Part shown: positions 18,603-28,301 of the stretch, in pieces
Layout: the number at the start of each line of letters is the position of its first letter
Position numbering within the stretch: the stretch's first letter is position 1
Assembly: GCA_017936765.1 (NCBI GenBank)
Contig: JAGBEX010000012.1
Span: 1-64,000, forward strand
Length of the DNA stretch: 64,000 nucleotides
Direction: 5' to 3'
Source of the DNA: Clostridia bacterium
GTDB lineage: Bacteria > Bacillota > Clostridia > Christensenellales > Aristaeellaceae
The notes under the pieces: generated by a model
What the model saw: only the letters and a program-made list of their open reading frames with translations
What the model was told of the DNA's origin: nothing
The model's database searches: none
Program-made: the position numbers and the translations under genes

Positions 18603-19018
18603 GTGGCAACGCATATAAGCCTCCCTCTCGAGGGAGGTGGCAGCCGCTTGCGGCTGACGGAGGGAGTAAACGCAGCAGGTTCGCCCAGATGCAAGGCTGC
18701 GGTCAAGCGGCAGAACACTCCCTCAGTCAGGCTTACGCCTGACAGCTCCCTCGAGAGGGAGCCTAAGTAACCCTCCCCTCAATTCGGCATTGTCGTTCAG
18801 CCAGCAAAAGCTGTCTGAACTCTGTGCCTCATTGGAACTTCAGGCTGCTGCTTCCGCCACTGGCGGCGCAGCCTTCCGTTCTGTCGCGGCGCGACCGTAT
18901 TCGCGCCGTGACCCCTACACGAAGATCACCCAACATGGCTTTCGCCGAAAGGGATTCTTAAGGGTCGAAGACCCTTAAGCGGGTTTCCAAAGGGCAGAGC
19001 CCTTTGGCGTCCCCCAAG
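18603..19018 (+). repeat. composite intergenic repeat, copy 4 (rearranged)
   Basis: No gene is seen. Two CTCCCTCTCGAGGGAGGTGGCAGCC-type modules face each other (about 18619-18665 and 18718-18765). Then come CTCAATTCGGCATT, the GTCGCGGCGCGACCGTATTCGCGCCGTGACCCC hairpin (about 18882-18915), and short AAGGGTC/GACCCTT and AAGGGC/GCCCTTT hairpins running up to the ribosome binding site of the U32 gene. Confidence 0.75.
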
Positions 19019-19027
19019 GAGGTACTT

Positions 19028-21265
19028 ATGGAGAACCTTGCCCCTGCGGGAAATTATGAGGCTCTTGACCGTGCCATCGCTGCTGGCGCTGATGCGGTTT
19101 ATTTGGGCTGCTCTGCGTTCAGCGCCAGGGCGGGGGCGGGGAACTTTGACGAGGAAGAACTGCGGCGGGCGGTGGCCTTTGCCCATCTGCATCATGTGCG
19201 GGTGCATGTGACGGTGAACACGCTGATCAAGGACGGCGAGATGGACGAGGTGAAGGCGCTGCTCCGCCTGCTCAGCGAGGTGCGGGTGGATGCGGTGCTG
19301 GTGCAGGACCTGGGCGTATTGCGCATGGCGCGGGAGTGCTTCCCGGCGCTGCCCATCCACGCCAGCACACAGATGGCCATCCACAACGCCACCGGCGCGG
19401 CCTGGTGCGCCCGCATGGGCATGACCCGCGCTGTGCTGGCGCGGGAGTGCAGCCTGAGCGAGATCAGTTTGGCTGCCAGGCAGCCCATCGAGATTGAGGT
19501 CTTTGGCCATGGCGCGCAATGCGTGGGCGTCAGCGGGCAATGCCTGTTCTCGTCCATGATCGGCTCCCGCAGCGGCAACCGCGGACGCTGCGCTCAGCCC
19601 TGTCGGCTGGACTACACCTACCGCGGCAAGCGGGGAGCGTGGCTGTCGCCTCGCGACGTGTGCCTGCGGGATTACCTGCCGGAATTGAAGAAAGCAGGCG
19701 CTTGCTCCATCAAGATCGAGGGGCGGCTGAAGCGGCCTGAATATGTGGCTGTGGTGGCGGGCAGCTACCGCCGGGGGCTGGATGGCCTGAAGGCCGACGC
19801 CCGGGACAAGCAGGAGCTGCTGCAGATCTTCCAGCGGGGCGGGTTCATGAAGGGCTACGCCATGGGCGTGGAGGACGCAGGGGTCATTGATCCCACCCGC
19901 GTGAACCACGGCGGCGTAGGCATTGGCAGCATCGAGGCGGTCAGCGGCAAGCTGGCGCGGGTGCGGCTGACCATGGATCTCCACGATGGGGATGGACTGC
20001 AAATTCGCCACGGGCATGAGGATCATGAGATGATCTACGCGGGCAAGGACGCCCTGGCCGGGGATGTGGCCGTGCTGCGACTGCGGCCGGATATGCGCGT
20101 GCAGAGCGGCGATGCGGTGGTGCGCCTGACCTCCGCAAGGCAGCTGGAGGCGGCGCGGGCGCTGACGCTCCCGACCATTCCCTGCGATATGACCCTGGTG
20201 GCGCTGCCTGGCGAGCCGCTGACCCTGACCGTGACGGACGGGGCAAGCGTGGCCACGGCAACGGGGGAGGCGGTCTCCGCCGCCCAGAAGCGCGCCATGA
20301 CCGAAGAGGACGCCCGCCGCAGCCTGGAAAAGACCGGCGACACGGCCTTTGTGCTGCGGGAATTGACGGTGTTTACCGAGAATGCCTTCGTGCCGGTATC
20401 GGCGCTGAACGCCCTGCGCCGGGATGCCTTGGACAAGCTGGCTGACCAGCGGCAGGAGGACTTTGCCCGCAAGGTGGGCGAAGAGCGTGAGGAAGCCCCG
20501 GTGCATCTGCCCAGCGGCAGCGTGCCGCCCCTGACGGTGTGCCGCACGCTGGAGCAGCTGGCAGACGTGGCCGAGGGCATGGCCTGCTGGTACCCGGAGG
20601 ACTTCCGGGAGGAAGCGCTGCTGGCTGGGTTGGCGCAGCTGCCCCAGGGGGCGTGGCTACACCTGCCCATGGCCTGCGAGGAAGCAACTTTGCAAATGCT
20701 GCACCGCCTGGTGACCGATCACGCTCACAAGCTGGGTGGCGTGGTGCTGGGCAGCGTGGGACAGCTGGGGATCAAGTGGCCTATACCCTATGGCGCGGGC
20801 AGCGGCATTCCGGTGATGAACCGCCGCGCTGCTGCGCTGCTCTTTGAGCAGGGCTGCGCCTTTGTGACGGCCTCGGCAGAGCTATCCGGCGCGGAGACCG
20901 CCGTGCTGATGGCCGGGCAGCCGCCCATCCTGGTGCCTGCCTATGGCTACGCTCAACTGATGCTCCTGCACCATTGCCCCGCCCGCACTTATCTGGGGCT
21001 GGACAAGGGTCACGCAGCTTGCAGGCTGTGTGATGTGCATTCCCCCGACGCCCTGCATGGCACCGTGCTGACCGATCGCAAGGGGGTAACTTTCCCGCTT
21101 TTGCGTCAGCGCCTGCCGGAGGGCTGCCTGGTGCGGCTGATGAACGCCCTGCCCACGGACAACCTGGCCAGGGTGAAGGCTGCGGGCTATGCGCCGCTGA
21201 TCGAACTGACGCTGGAGGGTGGGGAAGGCTCCACCTCCGGCCATTGGAACCGACCTGTTGATTGA
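19028..21265 (+). CDS. U32 family peptidase / RNA hydroxylation factor
   Basis: 745 aa from the ATG at 19028, with CCCAAGGAGG ahead of it. The N-terminal TIM-barrel-like U32 domain opens APAGNYEALDRAIAAGADAVYLG and carries the signature EVFGHGAQCVGVSGQC followed by GNRGRCAQPCR, giving four conserved Cys. The C-terminal half (about 390-745) matches the long two-domain form with a DUF3656-like region. Long U32 proteins related to E. coli RlhA hydroxylate 23S rRNA and TrhP acts on tRNA uridines, so an RNA-modification role is as likely as proteolysis. It is followed 13 bases later by mutS2. Confidence 0.88.
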   Translation: MENLAPAGNYEALDRAIAAGADAVYLGCSAFSARAGAGNFDEEELRRAVAFAHLHHVRVHVTVNTLIKDGEMDEVKALLRLLSEVRVDAVLVQDLGVLRMARECFPALPIHASTQMAIHNATGAAWCARMGMTRAVLARECSLSEISLAARQPIEIEVFGHGAQCVGVSGQCLFSSMIGSRSGNRGRCAQPCRLDYTYRGKRGAWLSPRDVCLRDYLPELKKAGACSIKIEGRLKRPEYVAVVAGSYRRGLDGLKADARDKQELLQIFQRGGFMKGYAMGVEDAGVIDPTRVNHGGVGIGSIEAVSGKLARVRLTMDLHDGDGLQIRHGHEDHEMIYAGKDALAGDVAVLRLRPDMRVQSGDAVVRLTSARQLEAARALTLPTIPCDMTLVALPGEPLTLTVTDGASVATATGEAVSAAQKRAMTEEDARRSLEKTGDTAFVLRELTVFTENAFVPVSALNALRRDALDKLADQRQEDFARKVGEEREEAPVHLPSGSVPPLTVCRTLEQLADVAEGMACWYPEDFREEALLAGLAQLPQGAWLHLPMACEEATLQMLHRLVTDHAHKLGGVVLGSVGQLGIKWPIPYGAGSGIPVMNRRAAALLFEQGCAFVTASAELSGAETAVLMAGQPPILVPAYGYAQLMLLHHCPARTYLGLDKGHAACRLCDVHSPDALHGTVLTDRKGVTFPLLRQRLPEGCLVRLMNALPTDNLARVKAAGYAPLIELTLEGGEGSTSGHWNRPVD

Positions 21266-21278
21266 TGGAGTTATTGTT

Positions 21279-23633
21279 ATGATGAGTGAAAGAACACTCC
21301 GCGTACTGGAGTTTACCAAAATCCGCGACCAGCTGGCAGCCAAGGCGCTGACCCCCATGGGCGCGGAACGCTGCCAGGCGCTGGTTCCCTCCTGCAACAT
21401 GCAGGAGGTGCTGGAATGGCAGCAGGAGACCGAGGAAGCCTCGGTGATATTGACCTACATGGGCAACCATCCCATGGTTCCCTTTGCGGATGTGCGCCCC
21501 TCCCTTGCCCTGGCAGACAAGGGCGCCACCCTGTCCCCCAAGGCACTGCTGAGCGTGGCGGAGCTGCTCCGCGCCTCCCGCGCCGCCCGTGACGCCCTGG
21601 TCACCGACCGGCAGAACACCCCCCGCCTCACCCAGAAGGCCCAGGGCCTGTGCGTTATGCGTCACTTGGAGCAGGACATCACCGACGCGATCCTCTCCGA
21701 GGATGAGATCGCCGACCGCGCCTCCTCCGAGCTGATGAACATCCGCCGCCACCTGCGGGGCGCCACCGAGCGCATCAAGGACAAGCTGAACCAGCTGATC
21801 CACAATCCCTCCTTTGCGAAATATTTGCAGGATCCCATCATCACCGTGCGCAGCGACCGCTATGTGCTGCCGGTGAAGGCGGAATACCGCAGCAATGTTC
21901 CAGGTCTGGTGCACGACCAGTCCACCTCCGGCGCGACGCTCTTCATCGAACCCATGGCTGCGGTGGAAATGGGCAACGAGCTGAAGCAATGGGAGCTGAA
22001 GGAGCAGGCGGAGATCGAGCGCATCCTGGCCGCCCTCTCTGCGGAGGTCGCGCCCTATGCCGCCCAGCTGCGGGGGAACATCGACATTCTGGCGGAGTTG
22101 GACTTCATCTTCGCCAAGGGGCTGCTGAGCCGCGAAATGTATGCCGTGACCCCCAAGCTGAACAAGGATGGCTACATCAACATCATCCGTGGCCGCCATC
22201 CGCTGATCCCCGCCGACAAGGTGGTTCCCTCCAACCTGTGGATGGGCAAGGACTTCACCACGCTGATCATCACCGGCCCCAACACCGGTGGCAAAACCGT
22301 GACGCTGAAGACCGTGGGTCTTTTCACGCTGATGGCCCAGGCGGGCCTGCAGGTGCCTGCTGACCTGGGTACGGAGCTGGCGGTGTTTGGCCAGGTGTTT
22401 GCCGATATTGGCGACGAGCAGTCCATCGAGCAGAGCCTGTCCACCTTCTCCAGCCACATGACCAACATCGTGACCATCATGCGTGAGGTCACGCCCCACG
22501 ACCTGGTGCTGTTTGACGAGCTGGGCGCTGGCACCGACCCCACCGAGGGCGCTGCCCTGGCCCAGAGCATCCTGACCAGGCTCTTGCACATCCGCGTGCG
22601 CACCCTGGCCACCACCCACTACAGCGAATTGAAGGCCTTTGCCCTCTCCACCGCTGGGGTGGAGAACGCCTCCGTGGAGTTCAACGTAGAGACCCTGCGC
22701 CCCACCTACCGCCTGTCCATCGGCGTGCCGGGCAAGTCCAACGCCTTTGAGATCAGCCGCAAGCTGGGTCTGCCGGAGAACCTCATCGACGCCGCCAAGA
22801 CCCTGCTCACCAGCGAGTCCATCCGCTTTGAGGATGTGATCGCCAATGCGGAATACCACCGTCAGGTGGCCGAAAAGGAGCGGGAGCTGGCGGTGGAGGC
22901 CTCCAAGGAGACCACCCGCCTCCGTGACGAGGCCGAGCGCCTCCGCAAGGAGATGGAGGAGAAGCGGGAGACCGCCATGCGAAAGGCTCGCGAGGACGCC
23001 CGCCGGGTGCTGGAGAATGCCCGGCGCGAGGCGGAGAGCATCCTTACCGACCTGAAGAAGATGAAGAAGAACGCCACCCCGGACAATGATGCCGCTGCCC
23101 TGCGCCGCCAGCTGGAGAAGAGCATCGACAACCTCTCCGAGGGTCTGGTGCAGAAGGTGGATACCGTCACCGCCCCGCCCAAGACCGTCAAGCCCGGTGA
23201 CCGGGTGGAGATCCTCACCCTGGGCAGCCAGGGTACCGTGCTTTCCGCCCCCAATGCCAAGGGCGAGGTGGAGCTGCAGGCGGGCGTGATGAAGTTCAAA
23301 GCCCACATCAGCCAGCTGCGCCTGGTGAAGCAGAAGGAACCCCAGAAGAAGTCCTCCGTCAAAACCACCACCGGCGCTATGAGCCGCACCGTGTCCATGG
23401 AGTGCGACGTCCGCGGCATGATGCTGGAGGAAGCCATCGCCGCCGTTGATCAGTACCTCAACGAGGCCATCATGGCCGGCCTGGGCGAAGTTCAAATTAT
23501 CCACGGCAAAGGCACTGGCGTCCTCCGCTCCGGCATCCAGCAGCACCTCAAACGCCACATGCTCGTCAAAGAATTCCGCCTCGGCGTCTACGGCGAAGGC
23601 GAAAGCGGCGTAACAGTCGTGACGCTGAAGTGA
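21279..23633 (+). CDS. mutS2: endonuclease/ribosome-rescue ATPase MutS2
   Basis: 784 aa. ATG at 21279 (or the adjacent one at 21282) follows GATGGAG. MutS2 lacks the mismatch-recognition domain of MutS. It has the core and lever helices, then the ABC ATPase with Walker A GPNTGGKT (about 333) and Walker B VLFDELGAGTDPTEGAAL, a coiled coil rich in Glu/Arg (about 520-620), a KOW-like patch, and a C-terminal Smr domain with DVRGMMLEEA and IIHGKGTGVLR. In Bacillus it splits collided ribosomes; other homologues suppress recombination. Confidence 0.95.
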   Translation: MMSERTLRVLEFTKIRDQLAAKALTPMGAERCQALVPSCNMQEVLEWQQETEEASVILTYMGNHPMVPFADVRPSLALADKGATLSPKALLSVAELLRASRAARDALVTDRQNTPRLTQKAQGLCVMRHLEQDITDAILSEDEIADRASSELMNIRRHLRGATERIKDKLNQLIHNPSFAKYLQDPIITVRSDRYVLPVKAEYRSNVPGLVHDQSTSGATLFIEPMAAVEMGNELKQWELKEQAEIERILAALSAEVAPYAAQLRGNIDILAELDFIFAKGLLSREMYAVTPKLNKDGYINIIRGRHPLIPADKVVPSNLWMGKDFTTLIITGPNTGGKTVTLKTVGLFTLMAQAGLQVPADLGTELAVFGQVFADIGDEQSIEQSLSTFSSHMTNIVTIMREVTPHDLVLFDELGAGTDPTEGAALAQSILTRLLHIRVRTLATTHYSELKAFALSTAGVENASVEFNVETLRPTYRLSIGVPGKSNAFEISRKLGLPENLIDAAKTLLTSESIRFEDVIANAEYHRQVAEKERELAVEASKETTRLRDEAERLRKEMEEKRETAMRKAREDARRVLENARREAESILTDLKKMKKNATPDNDAAALRRQLEKSIDNLSEGLVQKVDTVTAPPKTVKPGDRVEILTLGSQGTVLSAPNAKGEVELQAGVMKFKAHISQLRLVKQKEPQKKSSVKTTTGAMSRTVSMECDVRGMMLEEAIAAVDQYLNEAIMAGLGEVQIIHGKGTGVLRSGIQQHLKRHMLVKEFRLGVYGEGESGVTVVTLK

Positions 23634-23634
23634 C

Positions 23635-23965
23635 GCCAGAGAGGGCGCTGCCCTCTCTGGACTCTCCCGCCAAAGGGGACGCTGTCCCCTTTGGAAACCC
23701 CTGCCAAAGGGCCGTTCGGCCCTCTGGACTCCCTTTCGGGGATGCCCGGCTAAGGGATCTTCGAGCAGGGGTCACGGCGCATAACGGATGCGCCGCGACG
23801 CGGGGCAAGGCACAAAGCCTCCCTTGTGTAAAGGGAGGTGGCAGCCGCTTGCGGCTGACGGAGGGATTGGGCGCTGCTTTCCCCAACGCCAAACTTCTCT
23901 CCGCACCTGTAGGGGCGATCTGCGATCGCCCGCCCCGCTGCAATATCCACTACTTGCAAAAGGAG
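23635..23965 (+). repeat. composite intergenic repeat, copy 5 (forward orientation)
   Basis: No gene is seen. It begins directly after the mutS2 stop with three or four short hairpins (AGAGGGCGCTGCCCTCTCTGG type), then GGGGTCACGGCGCATAACGG-type hairpin (about 23768-23805), CTCCCTTGTGTAAAGGGAGGTGGCAGCC...TGACGGAGGGA (about 23818-23868), then GTAGGGGCGATC-TGC-GATCGCCC (about 23909-23931). Module order equals copies 3 and 6. Confidence 0.85.
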
Positions 23966-23972
23966 GCACCCC

Positions 23973-24434
23973 ATGCGCATTACCGTCCGCGAAGCCACTC
24001 CCGATGATGCTACCGCCTTGCAGCGCCTGAATGCGGCCTTCAATGGCGAGGGCTTGCCGGATGCAGAAATGATCCGCGCTGCGCTTTCGTGCAATCCGCA
24101 GGAGTTCACCTGCATTGCCGAGTGCGATGGCGTGGCCGTGGGCTTCCTGTGCGCACAGGTGCATTTCTCCTGGTGCTATGAAAAGCCCACCGTGGAGATT
24201 GCTGAATTGTATGTGGATGCTGCTTACCGACGTCAGGGTGCTGCCCGTCAACTGATGCAGCTGGCCGAGAAAATCGCCATGCAGCGCTTTGGCGCAACGA
24301 AAACCGTGCTGCTCACCGGAGGGCACAACCTGACTGCCCAAACCTTCTACGAATCCCAAGGCTACTGCCGGGATGACGAAATCCACTACGCAAAACGCTT
24401 ATCGCCCGCCCCCGTCCACACGCTCAATTCCTAA
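23973..24434 (+). CDS. GNAT-family N-acetyltransferase
   Basis: 153 aa. Standard GNAT layout: MRITVREATPDDA start, central strand VEIAELYVDAAYRRQGAARQLM with the R/Q-x-x-G-x-A acetyl-CoA loop, and the C-terminal LTGGHNLTAQTFYESQGY motif. The acceptor substrate is unknown. The last dozen residues (RLSPAPVHTLNS) and the stop codon are encoded by a partial composite repeat starting near 24401, so the original C terminus has been replaced or extended. AAAGGAGGCACCCC precedes the ATG. Confidence 0.85.
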   Translation: MRITVREATPDDATALQRLNAAFNGEGLPDAEMIRAALSCNPQEFTCIAECDGVAVGFLCAQVHFSWCYEKPTVEIAELYVDAAYRRQGAARQLMQLAEKIAMQRFGATKTVLLTGGHNLTAQTFYESQGYCRDDEIHYAKRLSPAPVHTLNS

Positions 24435-24460
24435 TTCATAATTCATAATTCCGAATTACA
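24401..24460 (+). repeat. partial composite repeat overlapping the acetyltransferase 3' end
   Basis: ATCGCCCGCCCCCGTCCACA followed by the CTCAATTCCTAATTCATAATTC series is the same text as the right-hand end of copy 3 (about 8388-8450). Only the right end of the module series is present. Confidence 0.8.
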
Positions 24461-24482
24461 TTTGTCGCCGGAGGTGACACCC

Positions 24483-25175
24483 ATGAAAGACAAGCCCTAT
24501 ATCCTGCTTGTTGACGACGATCCCAACATTTCCCGCCTGGTGCAGCTCTACCTGGAAAAGGAGGGCTTCGAGGTCAAGACCGCCGACCGGGGCGATGATG
24601 CCCTGGCCCATTTCCGCAAGCTGCCCCCGGACTTGATGCTCCTGGACGTGATGCTCCCCGGCATGGACGGCTGGCAGGTGCTGAAGTCCGTGCGCAAAAC
24701 CAGCAGTATCCCCATCATTATGCTCACCGCCAAGGACGAGACCTTCGACAAGGTGCTGGGCCTGGAGCTGGGCGCGGATGACTACATCACCAAGCCCTTT
24801 GATACCAAGGAGCTGGTGGCCCGTGTGAAGGCCGTGCTGCGCCGCACCCAGGGCAGCGACGAGGAAAAGACCGACACCCTGGCCTTCCCCGGCCTTACGG
24901 TGAGCCTCGCCCAATACGAGGTGAACTACCAGGGCGAGAAGGTGGAAATGCCCCCCAAGGAGCTGGAGGTGCTGTACTTCCTGGCCTCCCACCAGAATCA
25001 GGTGTTCACCCGCGAGCAGCTCCTGGAGCAGGTGTGGGGCTTTGATTTCTATGGCGACAGCCGCACCGTGGATGTGCATATCAAGCGCCTGCGCGAAAAG
25101 CTCCCCGAGTGCGAAAAGCACGGCTGGTGCATCCGCACGGTGTGGGGCGTGGGCTATAAGTTTGAAATGAAGTGA
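24483..25175 (+). CDS. OmpR-family response regulator
   Basis: 230 aa from the ATG at 24483, preceded by GGAGGTGACACCC. The receiver domain (about 5-118) has acidic DDD near the N terminus, the phospho-acceptor Asp in LMLLDVMLPGMDG, LTAKD and KPF. The DNA-binding winged helix (about 135-230) has PPKELEVLYFLASHQNQVFTREQLL and SRTVDVHIKRLR. It pairs with the histidine kinase 4 bases downstream; targets are not visible in the window. Confidence 0.93.
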   Translation: MKDKPYILLVDDDPNISRLVQLYLEKEGFEVKTADRGDDALAHFRKLPPDLMLLDVMLPGMDGWQVLKSVRKTSSIPIIMLTAKDETFDKVLGLELGADDYITKPFDTKELVARVKAVLRRTQGSDEEKTDTLAFPGLTVSLAQYEVNYQGEKVEMPPKELEVLYFLASHQNQVFTREQLLEQVWGFDFYGDSRTVDVHIKRLREKLPECEKHGWCIRTVWGVGYKFEMK

Positions 25176-25179
25176 CGCT

Positions 25180-26640
25180 ATGATACGACAGGAACGGGAT
25201 ATGTTTTCCCGCATCATGGGCATGGTTATGGCGGTGATACTGCTGGTCGCGGTGGGTATTTCCAGCATGAGCTACTTCACCCTGCGCAATCAGCAGATCT
25301 CCGCCCGGCTGGACGCCCTGATGCGGGAGGCGCGGGAGATCGCCTATCTGGCGGCACGGAACTCTGCCAGCTCGGTGGGCATCCTCTTCGGGCAGAATGA
25401 CTCCACCATGAACTATATCCGCTGGAAGTCCGAGCAGGTGTATGCCGACTATGGCGCTTACATCCTGGTGGTGGACAGGCGCGGCCGCGTGATGGACAAT
25501 ATGCGCACCGCCTATGCCGAGGATCCGGACTTTGTGGCCTCCCTGGACGGGCAGGACATCAGCCTGGCGCTGACCATGGTGCTTTCCGGCCAGGAGGTGG
25601 CCCTGCGCCTGCCCATCGGCGGCGATCCCGCCTTTATGGTGGGCGTCCCCTTTGTGCAGAACGACAATGTGCTGGGTGCGGTGCTGATCCAGACCAAGGC
25701 GCAGGTCATTGAGGGCGGCCTTATGGCCATGATCCCCCAGACCATCATGGTGGCTACCACGGCCATGTCCATTGCCGCCGCGCTGGTATTCTTCTATGTG
25801 CGCTCGGTGATGCGTCCCCTGGGGGATGTGACCCGCGCCGCCCGAGCCATGGCTGATGGCAATTTCAACGTTCGCGTCTCCACCGAGACCGGCAGCCCGG
25901 AAATCACCGAGCTGTCCACCGCCTTCAACAGCATGGCGGGCAAGCTGTCGGAGGTGGAGAGCAACCGCAGGGAGTTCGTGGCCAATGTGAGCCACGAGCT
26001 GCGCAGCCCCATCACCTCCATCAGCGGCTTTGTGGAGGGCATGGAGGATGGCACCATCCCTGCCGAGGAGCATCCCAAATACCTGGCGCTGGTGGGGGAT
26101 GAGACCCGCCGCCTCTCCAAGCTTATCGGCGACCTGCTGGCGCTTTCCCGCCTGGAGCGGGACGATGCCGCCCTGGAATGGAGCGAGTTCGACATCAACG
26201 AAATGCTGCGCCGGGCCATCATCCGCCGGGTGAACGACCTGGAGAGCAAGCGCATGGAGGTCGAGTGCGACTTCCAGCTGGAACCCTGCCTGGTGCGCGC
26301 CGACAGCGACCGCATCGAGCAGGTGGTGGTGAACCTGCTGGACAACGCCATCAAGTTTACCCCCCAGGGTGGCAAGATCACCCTGACCACCGGGGTGGAC
26401 AAGGACATTTGCACCGTGGTCGTTCAGGACAACGGTGTGGGCATTCCCCCGGAGGACAGGGGGCGGGTGTTCGACCGGTTCTTTACCGCCGACCGCGCTC
26501 ACACCGCCGGCAAGGGAACCGGCCTGGGGCTGAGCATTTGCCAGCGCATTATGGAAATGCACGGCCAGTCCCTGCGGCTGAAGGATACGGAGGAAGGCAC
26601 AGCCTTTGCCTTTACATTGGAAAAGGTCAAGGCCGTATAA
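25180..26640 (+). CDS. sensor histidine kinase
   Basis: 486 aa. Membrane helices at about 14-34 and 185-207 enclose an extracytoplasmic sensor domain of about 150 residues with a dCache/PAS-like pattern (ILVVDRRGRVMDN, VGVPFVQNDNVLGAV). A HAMP linker follows (RPLGDVTRAARAMADGNF), then HisKA with SHELRSPIT (His272), and the ATPase with N box LLDNAIKF, DNGVGIPPE, GKGTGLGLSICQ. Length and layout are typical of PhoR/ResE-like kinases. The signal is unknown. Confidence 0.92.
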   Translation: MIRQERDMFSRIMGMVMAVILLVAVGISSMSYFTLRNQQISARLDALMREAREIAYLAARNSASSVGILFGQNDSTMNYIRWKSEQVYADYGAYILVVDRRGRVMDNMRTAYAEDPDFVASLDGQDISLALTMVLSGQEVALRLPIGGDPAFMVGVPFVQNDNVLGAVLIQTKAQVIEGGLMAMIPQTIMVATTAMSIAAALVFFYVRSVMRPLGDVTRAARAMADGNFNVRVSTETGSPEITELSTAFNSMAGKLSEVESNRREFVANVSHELRSPITSISGFVEGMEDGTIPAEEHPKYLALVGDETRRLSKLIGDLLALSRLERDDAALEWSEFDINEMLRRAIIRRVNDLESKRMEVECDFQLEPCLVRADSDRIEQVVVNLLDNAIKFTPQGGKITLTTGVDKDICTVVVQDNGVGIPPEDRGRVFDRFFTADRAHTAGKGTGLGLSICQRIMEMHGQSLRLKDTEEGTAFAFTLEKVKAV

Positions 26641-26655
26641 GGAGGTACGGAGGAT

Positions 26656-26943
26656 ATGAAGGAGCTGGCGGAGGTTCGTCAGGAGCTGGACGCGGTGGAT
26701 CGCCAGATCGTGGCGTTGTTTGAGCAGCGCATGGTGCTGGCACGGGATGTGGCGGCCTACAAGATCGCCCATGGGATGCCCGTGCTGGATCGCTCCCGGG
26801 AGGAAGCGGTGCTGGCCTCCCGCATGGGGATGCTGAAGGATGCCCACTGGGCAGAAAGCGTCCGAGCCCTGTATGAGGAGATCATGCGGCTCAGCCGTGC
26901 CGAACAGGAATGTATCCTGAAGGAGGCAGAAAACCATGCTTGA
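26656..26943 (+). CDS. chorismate mutase, AroQ type
   Basis: 95 aa, all-helical AroQ fold: VRQELDAVDRQIVALFEQRMVLARDVAAYK gives the first long helix with catalytic Arg and Lys, followed by DRSREEAVLA and a closing helix. It converts chorismate to prephenate for Phe/Tyr synthesis. GTATAAGGAGGTACGG precedes the ATG. It overlaps aroK by 8 bases, linking two aromatic-pathway steps. Confidence 0.88.
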   Translation: MKELAEVRQELDAVDRQIVALFEQRMVLARDVAAYKIAHGMPVLDRSREEAVLASRMGMLKDAHWAESVRALYEEIMRLSRAEQECILKEAENHA

Positions 26944-27448
26944 GCGTCATGTGTTCCTGATCGGTATGCCCGGCTGCGGCAAAAGCAGCCTGGGCAAGCG
27001 CGTGGCTGGCAATATGCGCATCCCCTATGTGGACATGGATCAGCGCATATCCGATATTGTGGGCTGCACCGTGTCGGAAATGTTTGAGCGCTATGGGGAG
27101 CAGGCCTTCCGCAATGCGGAGACCAACACCCTCATCCAGCTCACCCGGGAAACCCCCAGCCTGATCTCCACCGGCGGCGGCACCGTGCTGCGGGAGAACA
27201 ACCGCGCCATTATGCGCAATTCCGGCGTGATCGTTCTCATCGACCGCCCCCTGGAGGAGATCCTGGGGGATATCAAGCTGGACAGGCGACCTCTGCTGGC
27301 CCAGAAGGGCCTGGGCGAGGTGGAGCGGCTCTACCACGAGCGCATTGATATCTACCGCTCCGTGGCGGACTTTGTGATGGACAACAGCAATGGCTATCAC
27401 GCGGGTTTAAGAGGTTTGGAACAAATCATGCGGCACATGGGCTGCTGA
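26936..27448 (+). CDS. aroK: shikimate kinase
   Basis: 170 aa. P-loop GMPGCGKSSLGK (about 9-20), the shikimate-binding DMDQRIS and FRNAETNTL, and STGGGTVLRENN are all present, as is the lid LDRRPLL. It phosphorylates shikimate with ATP in the chorismate pathway. Start lies inside the chorismate mutase gene, so translation is coupled. Confidence 0.92.
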   Translation: MLERHVFLIGMPGCGKSSLGKRVAGNMRIPYVDMDQRISDIVGCTVSEMFERYGEQAFRNAETNTLIQLTRETPSLISTGGGTVLRENNRAIMRNSGVIVLIDRPLEEILGDIKLDRRPLLAQKGLGEVERLYHERIDIYRSVADFVMDNSNGYHAGLRGLEQIMRHMGC

Positions 27449-27467
27449 TACGATATTTTGGAGGCGT

Positions 27468-28301
27468 ATGGCAATGGACTATCAATTCGACCTGGTTGGC
27501 AAAATCGGCTCTATGGCGCTGATCCGCAAAGAGGATCAGGACATTGACTATAACATTTTCTCCCGCCTGGGCGCGGAGCTGAAGCCCGGCATGATCTGGG
27601 TCACCTCCGGCGCCACGGAGATCGGCCGCCTGGACTACATCAAGCGCACCGGCTGCGAGCTGTATGGCGACCCGGAGCAGGACAAGACGGACTATGCCGC
27701 CCAGGGTCAGAGCATCCTGATGCAGAACTACCGTCAGTTCATCTCCCCGGAATACGGCGTGCGCCAGCTGCTGGTGGAGCATACCCACTTCAACGATGCG
27801 GAGAAGCGGGAGCATATCCGTAAGCTGCTCATCCGCGCCGCTATGCAGAAGACCATCCCCATCGTGAACTACAACGACCCCGTGTCCGACGAGGAAAACC
27901 GCAAGATGGAGCTGGCTGCCCGCCGCCAGCGGGGCGATGAAGTCCACGAGTGCGTGGATAACGACGAGACCGCCGCCGTGATCGCCAATCTTGTCCGCGC
28001 CAAGACCCTGGTGCTGCTGACCTCCACCGAGGGCATCTACCAGAATCCTGCCGATCCCACCACCCTTGTCCGCGACGTGACCGGCAAGACCGTGGAAGAA
28101 GTGGAAGTGGCCGTGCGCAAGCTGCAGTCCAACTGCGTTGGCGCCAGCCGCGCCGGTGCCAACGGTGCCCGCGCCAAGCTGGAATACGCCCTGGAATCCG
28201 TCCGTAACGGCACCACCGTCATCATCGGCCACGCCCGCCACCGCCTCTCCGACCTGGTGGAAGGCCGCGTCGCCTGCACCCGCATCGGTATCGACAAGTG
28301 A
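27468..28301 (+). CDS. amino-acid kinase family protein, glutamate 5-kinase-like
   Basis: 277 aa. The fold is that of carbamate/aspartate/glutamate kinases: an N-terminal Gly-rich phosphate loop (LVGKIGSMALI) in place of the usual K-x-G-S/T, WVTSGATEIG, IVNYNDPVSD resembling the P-I-x-N-E-N-D-x-V of glutamate 5-kinase, and ECVDNDETAAVIANLVRAKTLVLLTSTEGIY. No PUA domain. The canonical lysine in the first loop is followed by IG rather than GS/GT, so substrate assignment to proline synthesis is tentative. No proA lies next to it. GGAGGCGT precedes ATG 27468; ATG 27474 is an alternative. Confidence 0.65.
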   Translation: MAMDYQFDLVGKIGSMALIRKEDQDIDYNIFSRLGAELKPGMIWVTSGATEIGRLDYIKRTGCELYGDPEQDKTDYAAQGQSILMQNYRQFISPEYGVRQLLVEHTHFNDAEKREHIRKLLIRAAMQKTIPIVNYNDPVSDEENRKMELAARRQRGDEVHECVDNDETAAVIANLVRAKTLVLLTSTEGIYQNPADPTTLVRDVTGKTVEEVEVAVRKLQSNCVGASRAGANGARAKLEYALESVRNGTTVIIGHARHRLSDLVEGRVACTRIGIDK

